Assembly (NCBI GenBank): GCA_013812465.1
Contig: JACCTK010000261.1
Location: 1 to 9,679 of the forward strand
Direction of reading: 5' to 3'
DNA from: Actinomycetota bacterium
Lineage (GTDB): Bacteria; Actinomycetota; Thermoleophilia; Gaiellales; Gaiellaceae
Length of the DNA: 9,679 bases
Positions 1 to 5,720 of the stretch are shown one piece after another. Position numbers and translations under genes: made by a program. Within the stretch, counting starts at the first letter, position 1. Each line of letters opens with the position of its first letter. The notes beneath the pieces are model-generated. The model had not been told where the DNA came from, made no database searches, and saw only the letters and a list, made by a program, of their open reading frames with translations.

Positions 1-84
1 CCATGTTCCGACGACGAGCGAGGGCGAGGCAAGCCTCGCCCTCCATGTTCCGACGACGAGCGAGGGCGAGGCAAGCCTCGCCCC
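1..84. repeat. Two tandem copies of a 42-bp hairpin-forming unit
   Basis: Positions 1-42 and 43-84 are identical except for the last base (T versus C). Each unit holds an inverted repeat with arms GAGGGCGAGGC and GCCTCGCCCTC. The first copy pairs perfectly at 20-29/34-43 with a CAAG loop. The second copy pairs at 64-72/75-83. The element lies about 50 bp downstream of the minus-strand AI-2E permease stop, so it may terminate that transcript, but no T-tract follows the hairpin. The same 11-bp arm sequence recurs in the terminator at 5662-5703, which suggests a dispersed intergenic hairpin family in this genome. The unit is 14 codons long and stays open on the minus strand, but the resulting Arg/Ala-rich peptide does not look like a protein. 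The array may continue past the left edge. Confidence 0.85.
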
Positions 85-132
85 TACGCGGTTTCGATCG
101 GAACCTCGAGAGACAGCTCGACGATCCCGATC

Positions 133-1293
133 TCACGTTTCCTCCCCCACTGACCTGTCGATGTTCAGGTTGACGCCGGGCGGTGTCTCGATCGCAGCCT
201 TACGGCGATAGTGCAAGAGCTCACGGCCGATGGCGAGCAGCGTGCCGACCACCGGAATCGCCATCAGCGCGCCGATTACGCCGGCGAGCTGCGCGCCGAT
301 CAGGACGGCAAGCAGCACCGCGAGCGGAGACAGCTGCACCGTCCTGCCGTAGACGAGCGGTTGCAGCACGTGATTCTCGAACTGCTGGTAGGCGAGGAAG
401 AACCCGACGACGATCAGGCCGCGCACCCAGTTGGTCTCGATCAACACGACCGTCGACACGATGATCGCCGCCAGGGTCGCCCCCGCGAGCGGAATCAGAT
501 CGAGGATCGCGACGAGCAGTCCGAGCGCGATCGCGAAGTCGCTACCCACGCCGAACAGCACGGCCGTCGACACGACTCCGGCGACGAGGCTGATCAGGAG
601 GTTCCCAGTGACGTAGCCGCTGATCGTCTTGTAGATCTCGTACCCGACTCGCTCGTAGCGGATACGCGTCTGAGGGGCTAGCAGGCCGAGCGCGCCGCGG
701 ATCGTGCGCGGGCCTTCGAGAAGCATGAAAAAGGTCAGGAAGATGATCGTGATCGTCGCGACGACCACGGTCACCACGCTCCGAACGAGATCGAGCACCG
801 GCAGGCTGAGCCCCAGGACGCCGCCCGGTCCCTGGGCGTCGATCGCCTCACGTATGCGATCGACGATCTGGTAATCGTCCTGCAGCCAGCCGAGCGGGCC
901 GCGTCCTCGCGTGAGATCGTCGATGAAGTCGGGGAGGGCGACGACGAAGTCGGATACCTGGGTGACGAGGGGCGGGATGACCAGGAAGCCGACTCCCGCC
1001 ATGGTCAGGAGCGCGAGGAAGAAGACGATGCTGGCCGCATACGCCCGTCTCATCCCCCTGCGCTCGAACCCCTCGACAGCAGGATTGAGCGCGCACGCGA
1101 GGATCACCGCCACGAGGATCCAGGTGAGGACCTGCCAGGCGAGATAGAGGAGGATCATGACCAGTCCGACGAGGACCGCGATCCCGAGCACCGCGATCAC
1201 GGTGACCGGACGGATGGAGACGACGCGCGGCTCGGGTCGCACCACGATCGGGCGCTCCGGGGCTTCGGTGGGACTTCCAGGCAGGATCGTCAT
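133..1293 (-). CDS. AI-2E family (PerM/TqsA-like) membrane transporter
   Basis: The 386-aa product matches the AI-2E/PerM permease family in length and layout. After a Pro-rich cytoplasmic N-terminus, hydrophobic segments lie at about residues 30-68 and 86-110. A soluble loop follows (about 115-160, rich in D, R and Q). Further membrane segments lie at about 170-192, 228-286, 290-302 and 322-356. Family-type signatures are visible: GNLLISLVAGV (230-240), LDLIPLAGATLAA (264-276), and QQFENHVLQPLVYGRTVQLSP (from 303). Characterised relatives export autoinducer-2 or act in Na+/H+ antiport or lipid-related roles, so the substrate is unknown here. The ATG at 1293 is preceded by AAGGA about 11 nt upstream. 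The gene stands alone. Its stop overlaps a possible GTG start (GTGA) preceded by GGAGG, but the reading frame beyond is not convincing. Confidence 0.88.
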   Translation of the reverse strand: MTILPGSPTEAPERPIVVRPEPRVVSIRPVTVIAVLGIAVLVGLVMILLYLAWQVLTWILVAVILACALNPAVEGFERRGMRRAYAASIVFFLALLTMAGVGFLVIPPLVTQVSDFVVALPDFIDDLTRGRGPLGWLQDDYQIVDRIREAIDAQGPGGVLGLSLPVLDLVRSVVTVVVATITIIFLTFFMLLEGPRTIRGALGLLAPQTRIRYERVGYEIYKTISGYVTGNLLISLVAGVVSTAVLFGVGSDFAIALGLLVAILDLIPLAGATLAAIIVSTVVLIETNWVRGLIVVGFFLAYQQFENHVLQPLVYGRTVQLSPLAVLLAVLIGAQLAGVIGALMAIPVVGTLLAIGRELLHYRRKAAIETPPGVNLNIDRSVGEET

Positions 1294-1630
1294 GCAGCGA
1301 GGGATCCTTCGGGCTCGACGATCACGAGTCCTCCTGCTCGCGTGAGGAACGCGCGCGCAGAGGACGCATCACACGAGCGAGAGCGAGCAGCCATGCCTTC
1401 GCCCGCCGCTCGAGACGCGTGTCCCCGGCCGCGAGCACCCCGCGAACTGCCGAGCCTTCTCGCGCCTGGGAGCCCATGACGATGTTTCGTACCCCGTTTC
1501 GCCCTTCGGCGAACGCTCCGAGTCGCGGCCCGGATGGTCGCCGGCCCGCGCGTCGAAGGTGGCTCTCGCGGGCGTCGCCGAAGGGGACGAGCCGAGGCTC
1601 GCGGTGGATTCGACTGAGCCGGTCGACGAC
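1294..1630. other. Gene-poor stretch with one weak open frame
   Basis: No recognisable gene is present between the AI-2E permease start and the stop of the small membrane peptide. On the minus strand the frame ending at the TGA 1322-1324 is open back to the TGA at 1631-1633. Its only ATG is at 1477, giving 51 residues (MGSQAREGSAVRG..., Arg/Ala-rich, third-position GC about 75%). No Shine-Dalgarno sequence precedes this ATG. The translation upstream of the ATG (for example DRLSRIHREPRLVPF) looks somewhat protein-like, so this could be the worn remnant of a gene. A second minus-strand frame (1290-1634) is extremely Arg-rich and probably spurious. The AI-2E promoter must lie here, but I see no clear -35/-10 pair. 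Confidence 0.35.
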
Positions 1631-1738
1631 TCAATACCAGCGGCCGCGTGCGAATCCGCCGAACGCGACCAAGCCGATGAGCGCGAGAATGATCCCCAGG
1701 ATCGTCGAGAGGAGACTCTCCTTACCTCGCCCAAACAC
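1631..1738 (-). CDS. Possible 35-aa single-span membrane peptide
   Basis: The frame encodes about 35 residues from a GTG at 1738. A short polar N-terminus (FGRGKES) is followed by one hydrophobic helix (SLLSTILGIILALIGLVAF) and the tail GGFARGRWY. Tiny hydrophobic proteins with a C-terminal Arg/Trp/Tyr tail are common in actinomycetes and usually have no assigned function. The helix and the sharp stop after GRWY are the main evidence. The start is doubtful: the GTG has only a weak purine stretch upstream. A good AAGGAG (1718-1723, minus strand) lies directly before the codons AGT CTC CTC, where no start codon exists, so the original start may have been lost or the gene may be a relic. It is divergent from the SnoaL-like gene at 1901. 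Confidence 0.4.
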   Translation of the reverse strand: MFGRGKESLLSTILGIILALIGLVAFGGFARGRWY

Positions 1739-1900
1739 CTGAGCTCTGGGCGCGTTTGACGATGCGCGGGCGAGGGAACCGACAGTGCGAGGCGCTTGTG
1801 GCGCCCGCCGATTTGCCTCGTCCCCGGGCGAGGCGCCAGGAGCTGCAGCGGGTGGGGGGGGACCCGCCCGCTGCGGCGATATCGTATTACTGTTCGGGGC
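1739..1900. other. Divergent intergenic region rich in inverted repeats
   Basis: This 162-bp spacer separates the small minus-strand peptide from the plus-strand SnoaL-like gene. It contains tggcgcc (1799-1805) pairing with ggcgcca (1832-1838). Gcctcg (1815-1820) pairs with cgaggc (1829-1834), an alternative to the former. Gcagcggg (1845-1852) pairs with cccgctgc (1867-1874) around an uninterrupted run of eight G (1854-1861). TATCGT (1880-1885) or TATTAC (1885-1890) lies 10-16 nt before the ATG at 1901 and could be a -10 element for leaderless transcription, because no spaced Shine-Dalgarno precedes that ATG. No convincing -35 was found. Confidence 0.4.
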
Positions 1901-2314
1901 ATGATCGAGGTTCCCGATGTGAGGGGCCGAGTCGAGAGCGTTCGGCTGGCCGAGCGCTACTTCGCGCTCTTCCGGCAAGGCGATGTCGCCGGAATGCTCG
2001 CTCTGCTGCATCCCGATGTCGAATGGGTGCTGAAGTCGACCCGGCCTGGAGACGTGCTCCGGGGAAAGGGCGACGCGAAGGCCTTCTTCGATCGGATCGC
2101 GGGCAAGTTCTATGAGCTGATCGCCGAGGTGTATCGACCGCTCGACGACGAGCGAGTGGTCGTCGAAGGACGTCTGAGGTGGATGGACGACGACCGGGTC
2201 CTGAGAGACGACCCCGTGGTGTGGGCCTTCCAATTTCGGGACGGTCTGGTCTCGCGCGTGACACCCGTTCAGTCGGTGGCCGAGGCCGAGGCGATCCTCG
2301 CCGGCAGCCGGTAG
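1901..2314 (+). CDS. SnoaL-like / NTF2-fold small protein
   Basis: The 137-aa product has the length and pattern of the SnoaL-like (NTF2 superfamily) fold. The N-terminal helix ends in AERYFALFRQGDVAGMLALL (17-36). It is followed by HPDVEW (37-42), a G-R/K-G turn (54-57) and the helix AKAFFDRIAGKFYELI (59-74). Antiparallel strands follow, as in RVVVEGRLRW (85-94) and VVWAFQFRDGLVSRV (106-120), and the C-terminus is a short helix rich in Ala and Glu. Members include polyketide cyclases, ketosteroid isomerase-like enzymes and many uncharacterised proteins, so the substrate cannot be named. The ATG at 1901 fits the domain start. An upstream in-frame extension is Arg/Gly-rich and unlike protein. 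The GGGG just before the ATG is too close to act as a normal ribosome site. The gene is monocistronic and converges on the gene ending at 2457. Confidence 0.82.
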   Translation: MIEVPDVRGRVESVRLAERYFALFRQGDVAGMLALLHPDVEWVLKSTRPGDVLRGKGDAKAFFDRIAGKFYELIAEVYRPLDDERVVVEGRLRWMDDDRVLRDDPVVWAFQFRDGLVSRVTPVQSVAEAEAILAGSR

Positions 2315-2413
2315 TCGCTAGAGCTGCCCAGCGCGTTACGGCGTATCGACTCGGCGCTTCGCGGCGGGCGCTCTGAGTCCCGTTGCGGCGCGAACGCTCT
2401 GACGTCCACTTGA

Positions 2414-2443
2414 TGGGAGTCTGGCTTTGCGGCCAGACTCCCA
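2414..2443 (-). terminator. 12-bp perfect hairpin between convergent genes
   Basis: The arms TGGGAGTCTGGC (2414-2425) and GCCAGACTCCCA (2432-2443) pair perfectly around a 6-nt loop. The hairpin lies 14 nt beyond the stop of the minus-strand gene 2457-3026 and about 100 nt beyond the stop of the plus-strand SnoaL-like gene. It is positioned to end transcripts from either side, most likely the minus strand. No T-run follows on either strand, so it may act as a Rho-assisted or RNA-stabilising 3' hairpin instead of a classical intrinsic terminator. Confidence 0.6.
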
Positions 2444-2456
2444 GAGATTCGCGCGC

Positions 2457-3026
2457 TTACGCTTCTGTCGGCTCGCCGCTGGCGACTGGCTCCCCGCTGC
2501 CGACGAGCTCGTCGAGAACCGACCGGAAGTCGATCATCGCCTTCCTCAGGTTCTCCGTGTTGTCGCCGCCGTCCTCGTCGACCATCGCCTGACCATGTCG
2601 GTATCGCTCGGCCACGCCGGGGTGGTCGACAGCGACGTGCGCCACGCTTGCCTCCGTGTCCCCGTTGACGGGATACCCGCGATCCTCGAGCAGGCGGGCC
2701 ACCAGGCGCTCCGCCGCGCGAGCGGCTTCGGCGGGATCGTTCACGAAGCGCGCCTCGGCCTGCTGCCACTCCTCGAGATAGCGCTCTCGCGCCGCCGCCG
2801 GCAGATCGCGTATCGCGAGCTGATCGTGCTCTTTCTCGACCTCGCTCAGACGACTCTCGCCGTCTCGCCGCCCCGATGTCGATACCGCCCGGTCGTACTC
2901 CGGCCCGAAGCGCTCCTGCAGATGCGCGCGCCTCCTTCTCTTCGACGCGACCGCCATCACCCCGACGGCGAGCACGATCACCGCCCCGATGACGATTGCC
3001 AAAGTGATCACTTGCCAGGTCTCCAT
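2457..3026 (-). CDS. Membrane-anchored protein of the HLQERFGPEYDR family, function unknown
   Basis: The 189-aa product has one N-terminal membrane helix (about residues 6-28), then a basic stop-transfer cluster (KRRRR, 29-33) and the motif HLQERFGPEYDR (35-46). A charged, largely helical domain follows. Further conserved blocks are ERYLEEWQQAEARFVNDP (81-98), DRGYP (115-119), VAVDHPGVAERYR (131-143) and TENLRKAMIDFRSVLDELV (157-175). The layout predicts a short outer end and a cytoplasmic domain. I know of no assigned function. It is a clear paralogue of 6178-6738. A perfect Shine-Dalgarno (GAGGAGG) lies 5 nt before the ATG at 3026. A hairpin at 3097-3129 separates it from the upstream DUF892 gene, and a weak sigma-B-like promoter lies in between, so it is probably its own transcript. 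Confidence 0.8.
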   Translation of the reverse strand: METWQVITLAIVIGAVIVLAVGVMAVASKRRRRAHLQERFGPEYDRAVSTSGRRDGESRLSEVEKEHDQLAIRDLPAAARERYLEEWQQAEARFVNDPAEAARAAERLVARLLEDRGYPVNGDTEASVAHVAVDHPGVAERYRHGQAMVDEDGGDNTENLRKAMIDFRSVLDELVGSGEPVASGEPTEA

Positions 3027-3052
3027 GTCAGCCTCCTCTTGTCAGACGGCGC

Positions 3053-3078
3053 TTTCCCCTACCGACAAGGCCGGAAAC
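3053..3078 (-). promoter_or_regulatory. Weak sigma-B-like promoter of gene 2457-3026
   Basis: On the minus strand GTTTCC (3073-3078) is separated by exactly 14 nt from GGGAAA (3053-3058). The -35 half fits the actinobacterial sigma-B consensus GTTT. The -10 half matches GGGTA(C/T) at GGG and one A only. The site lies 26 nt before the ATG and just after the upstream terminator hairpin, which is the right place. Confidence is low on sequence alone. It is raised by two much better copies in front of the DUF892 gene and the paralogue operon. Confidence 0.35.
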
Positions 3079-3090
3079 CTGAGATCCCGG

Positions 3091-3129
3091 AAGAAAGCGA
3101 GGTCAGACCACTTGGCGGTCTGACCTCGC
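3091..3129 (-). terminator. Intrinsic terminator of the DUF892 gene
   Basis: A perfect 13-bp stem pairs 3097-3109 (GCGAGGTCAGACC) with 3117-3129 around a 7-nt loop. On the minus strand it is followed by TTTCTT (3096 down to 3091). It starts 8 nt after the DUF892 gene stop at 3138. The shape and T-tract make it a good Rho-independent terminator that insulates the next gene. Confidence 0.85.
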
Positions 3130-3137
3130 CAGCCAAG

Positions 3138-3668
3138 CTAGACGCTCGCGGTCGTCGTCTCGGTGACGCGGTCGCGCCAGCCGGCGAGCGTCAGCTCGAA
3201 GAACCCGTCCCACTGCTCTGCCACCTCGTCGGCGCACTTCTTGTCCTCAGCCAGATGCTCACGCGCGAGCTCGGCGGTCTGCACGTCGCCGGCTGCGTCG
3301 GCCAGCCGGCTGAGCAGCTCGTAGGCGGCCACCTGCGAATGCGCGAGCAGGTACGCGTCGCGTCCCACCTTGCCCGGCGCGTCCGTGCGGAGGACATCGG
3401 TGACACCCTTCATCAGCGCGAGCGCCACGCCTTCGATGCGCTTGCGCACCGGCGTGCCGCGATCCATGTGCTCGAGCCGCTGCTTGAGACGCTCGACGTG
3501 CTGCCGGCTCACTTGCCGGTTTCGCTGCAGCACCTCCTTGAGCCTCGGATCGTCGATCGTGCCGATCATCGTGTCGAGATTGTCGACAACGCTCGACTCG
3601 AACGCGTGCGCGTCCTCCACGTAGTCGGCGAGCTTATCGCGGAGCTTTTCCTGGTCAACCTGTTGCAT
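3138..3668 (-). CDS. DUF892 (YciE/YciF) ferritin-like protein
   Basis: The 176-aa protein reads as a four-helix ferritin-like bundle of the DUF892/YciE-YciF family at the usual length. Helix 1 holds LRDKLADYVEDAHAFES with Glu18, His21 and Glu24. Helix 2 has RQVSRQHVERLKQRLEH with His57 and Glu59. After the linker come HSQVAAYELLSRLADAAG with Glu117 and AREHLAEDKKCADEVAEQWD with Glu141, positions that suit a di-metal site. Family members are stress-induced cytoplasmic proteins, and metal binding or oxidative protection is proposed from structure. The ATG at 3668 has a perfect Shine-Dalgarno (GAGGAGG at 3673-3679, 4 nt spacing). A sigma-B-like promoter lies 34 nt upstream and an intrinsic terminator follows, so it is a single-gene stress transcript. 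Confidence 0.88.
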   Translation of the reverse strand: MQQVDQEKLRDKLADYVEDAHAFESSVVDNLDTMIGTIDDPRLKEVLQRNRQVSRQHVERLKQRLEHMDRGTPVRKRIEGVALALMKGVTDVLRTDAPGKVGRDAYLLAHSQVAAYELLSRLADAAGDVQTAELAREHLAEDKKCADEVAEQWDGFFELTLAGWRDRVTETTTASV

Positions 3669-3702
3669 GAGTCCTCCTCGAATTCGTTTGGATCTCTCCG
3701 GC

Positions 3703-3727
3703 GTACCCGAGAGCGTGGGGTCGAAAC
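3703..3727 (-). promoter_or_regulatory. Sigma-B-like promoter of the DUF892 gene
   Basis: On the minus strand GTTTCG (3722-3727) and GGGTAC (3703-3708) are separated by 13 nt. This equals the GTTT-N14/16-GGGTA(C/T) pattern known for sigma-B-type general stress promoters of Bacillus and Streptomyces. The -10 element lies 34 nt before the ATG, leaving a leader of about 27 nt with a strong ribosome-binding site. Confidence 0.72.
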
Positions 3728-3838
3728 TTCTCTAGCGCGCGTCGAAGCGGAGCAGGTGAAGGAGCGCCCGCTGGTCGGCGTTCAGGCGCGCCGGACGCCC
3801 GCTCTTTAGTCGGAAGTCGTCGATCGAGCGCCCTGCCC

Positions 3839-3934
3839 GTGCTGAACGACTACATCGCCGAGCATCTCGGGAGCGGCTTCACTGCCAAGGACTTCCGCAC
3901 GTGGGGAGGGACGCTGCTCACCATCGCACTTTCC
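3839..3934 (+). pseudogene. Orphan C-terminal fragment of topoisomerase IB
   Basis: The plus-strand frame reads VLNDYIAEHLG followed by SGFTAKDFRTWGGTLLTIAL. The block [VN]-x-Y-[IL]-x-E-x-x-G-x-x-FTAKDFRTW-x-GT is a hallmark of bacterial (poxvirus-like) type IB DNA topoisomerases. The Arg of FRTW corresponds to a catalytic arginine of that family. Only about 32 residues are left. The N-terminal and central domains are absent upstream, and the catalytic tyrosine region is absent downstream, where the sequence changes to an unrelated Pro/Thr-rich stretch. The fragment is in frame with the MFS gene that begins at 3986, so the open frame runs from the GTG at 3839 to 5644. No Shine-Dalgarno precedes 3839. 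I interpret it as a relic of a deleted or rearranged topoisomerase gene, and a functional fusion is unlikely. Confidence 0.75.
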
Positions 3935-3985
3935 TACCCACGTCCAGGCCGCACGCAAACGCCGCCGACGGGAGATGATGCCTCT

Positions 3986-5644
3986 ATGAGCGGAGGTACA
4001 ACCTCGGCAGCCGCAGCCGCCGTTCGAGAGGTGCTCGGGAACCGTTCGATCCGCAGGGTCGAGATCGCCTGGACGGCGGGGACCGCGGCCGATTGGGCGC
4101 TCCTCGTCGTCCTGCTGATCGTCGCCTACGAGGCCGGAGGAGCGCTGGCGGCCGGGATCCTCGGCGCGGTCCGCGTTGTACCCGCCATCATCGCGGCGCC
4201 GTTCGCAGCGACCCTGGTGGAGCGATATCGCGGCGACCGGATGCTCACCGCGATCAATCTCGTCCGCGCCGCAGGGGCGGCCGCAACCGCGATCGTCGTT
4301 GCCGCCGGGCTGCCGGTCGAGGCGACCTATGCGCTCGCGGCGGTGGTCGCCGGCGCCGGATCGCTGGTGCGCCCGATTCAAAGCGCGCTGCTTCCCGCAT
4401 TCGCACGCACACCACGTGAGCTCGTGGCCGCGAACGTCGCGTCGAGCACCGGCGAAGGCATCGGAACGTTCCTCGGCCCGCTCTTGGCCGGACTGCTCGT
4501 CGCAGCAACCGGATCCACGGCGGCGAGCCTGCTGATCGCCGCCGCCTTTGCAGGGGCCGCGGCTGCTGCAACGGGCATCAGCTTCGAGCGCGCGGAAGAC
4601 GCTCGCGGTGGAATCGGCGCCGATCGCAGCTCGCGGTTTCGGCTCGCAGACGCTCCTCACGTGTTGCGGCGGTACCCGCATGCTGCGCTGCTCATCGGCA
4701 ACTTTGTCGTCCAGGTCTTCGTCCGTGGCCTGCTGATCACCCTCATCGTCGTCGCCTCCATCGAGCTGCTGGACATGGGCGACACCGGTATCGGGCTCTT
4801 GAACGCGGCGATCGGTCTCGGCGGGCTCGTCGGCGCGCTCGCTGCGCTCGGCCTCGGAGGCGGAAAGCACCTCGCACGAGTCTGCATGATCGCGCTCGCC
4901 TGCTGGGGGCTCCCCCTGATCCTCATCGGCGCGATACCCACGGCCGCGCTGGCGTTCGCGGCGCTCTTCGTCACCGGAGTGAGCAACGCGGTACTCGACG
5001 TCACCGGCTTCACGTTGGTCCAGCGTGGTGTACGCAACGAGGACCGGGTCGCGATGTTCGCGATCATGGAAGGCTTATTCGGGATCGGGCTCCTCCTGGG
5101 GAGCCTGGTCGCTCCGGCACTCGTGTCCCTGGTCGGAGTGAGAATGGCCTTCGTTGTCGCCGGTGCCGTGCTTCCGCTGCTTGCGGTCCTGACCTGGCGC
5201 CCCGTCGTCCGCGGCGTCCGAGGTACGGCACCTCCAGAAGAGCACCTCGCGCTCCTTCGGCGCAACCCCCTTTTCGTCCCGCTGCCGTTGACCGTACTCG
5301 ATCGCCTCGCGGCGAGCCTCGTGCCGGTCGCTTTCGAGCCCGGCGCTGTCCTCATGCAAAAGGGCGAGCCGGGCGACCGTTATTTGCTGATCGCAGAGGG
5401 GTTGGCGGACGTCAGCGATGATAGACGATCGCTACGCACCTGCGGCCCCGGAGAAGGCGTCGGCGAGATCGCGCTTCTACGAACGGTTCCGCGGACGGCG
5501 ACGGTCACCGCGCAGACGCGCGTGCGAGCCTTCGAGATCGACGCGGCGACGTTTCTGGCGGCCATAGCCGGGCCGGCTGCCTCCGCCGCGGCGGAGGCGA
5601 TGGCGTTGACGCGCCTCGAGCATTCGCGAGCCGCGGGCGGCTGA
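3986..5644 (+). CDS. MFS transporter with C-terminal cyclic-nucleotide-binding domain
   Basis: From the ATG at 3986 the product has 552 residues. Residues 20-405 form a hydrophobic major facilitator domain with roughly twelve helices. The loop RYRGDRM (80-86) lies between helices 2 and 3, and a longer hydrophilic loop (about 200-230) marks the centre. Residues 427-530 form a cNMP-binding (CAP_ED-like) domain. Its start is LFVPLPLTVLDRLAASLVPVAF, then EPGAVLMQKGEPGDRYLLIAEG. The phosphate-binding cassette GEIALLRTVPRTATVTA (493-509) keeps Glu494 and Arg503, as in cAMP-binding members. This suggests a permease gated or allosterically tuned by a cyclic nucleotide, with unknown substrate. The start choice rests on GGGAGATGATG upstream. 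The open frame extends back through a topoisomerase IB fragment that I exclude. The gene is monocistronic and ends at a strong terminator. Confidence 0.87.
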   Translation: MSGGTTSAAAAAVREVLGNRSIRRVEIAWTAGTAADWALLVVLLIVAYEAGGALAAGILGAVRVVPAIIAAPFAATLVERYRGDRMLTAINLVRAAGAAATAIVVAAGLPVEATYALAAVVAGAGSLVRPIQSALLPAFARTPRELVAANVASSTGEGIGTFLGPLLAGLLVAATGSTAASLLIAAAFAGAAAAATGISFERAEDARGGIGADRSSRFRLADAPHVLRRYPHAALLIGNFVVQVFVRGLLITLIVVASIELLDMGDTGIGLLNAAIGLGGLVGALAALGLGGGKHLARVCMIALACWGLPLILIGAIPTAALAFAALFVTGVSNAVLDVTGFTLVQRGVRNEDRVAMFAIMEGLFGIGLLLGSLVAPALVSLVGVRMAFVVAGAVLPLLAVLTWRPVVRGVRGTAPPEEHLALLRRNPLFVPLPLTVLDRLAASLVPVAFEPGAVLMQKGEPGDRYLLIAEGLADVSDDRRSLRTCGPGEGVGEIALLRTVPRTATVTAQTRVRAFEIDAATFLAAIAGPAASAAAEAMALTRLEHSRAAGG

Positions 5645-5661
5645 TCCCGTGCAGGGTAGCT

Positions 5662-5703
5662 CGCCTCGCCCTCGACTCGCGACTGCAAATCGAGGGCGAG
5701 GCG
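5662..5703. terminator. Bidirectional terminator between convergent genes
   Basis: A perfect 14-bp stem pairs 5662-5675 (CGCCTCGCCCTCGA) with 5690-5703 around a 14-nt loop. It begins 18 nt after the MFS stop and ends 18 nt before the stop of the minus-strand gene 5721-6176. On the plus strand it is followed by GTGTCTTTGCTTTCTC, a T-rich tail. The central arm (GCCTCGCCCTC / GAGGGCGAGGC) is identical to the hairpin arms of the tandem repeat at the left edge of the window. Confidence 0.82.
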
Positions 5704-5720
5704 TGTCTTTGCTTTCTCGT

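Noticed and set aside
1..136. GTG-started minus-strand frame running through the tandem repeat to the window edge.
   Set aside because: GGAGG precedes the GTG, but the product is a Ser/Arg-rich stretch plus a translated hairpin repeat and looks non-coding.
1290..1634. Minus-strand frame starting TTG (overlapping the small peptide stop) and ending ATGA (overlapping the permease start).
   Set aside because: The neat overlaps on both ends are tempting, but the product is extremely Arg-rich with lower third-position GC than the neighbouring genes, so it is probably chance.
1754..1779. GTTTGA-N14-GGGAAC on the plus strand, resembling a sigma-B site.
   Set aside because: The -10 half lacks GGGTA and the site is about 120 nt from the SnoaL-like start, so it is likely chance.
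2427..3809. Long plus-strand open frame (460 codons) opposite the 2457-3026 and DUF892 genes.
   Set aside because: It is antisense to two well-supported genes with ribosome sites, promoters and terminators. Its translation is rich in Arg, His and Leu without any recognisable domain, typical of GC-rich shadow frames.
3806..4870. Long minus-strand frame opposite the MFS gene.
   Set aside because: The translation is low-complexity Arg/Gly/Asp-rich and the opposite strand encodes a clear MFS domain.
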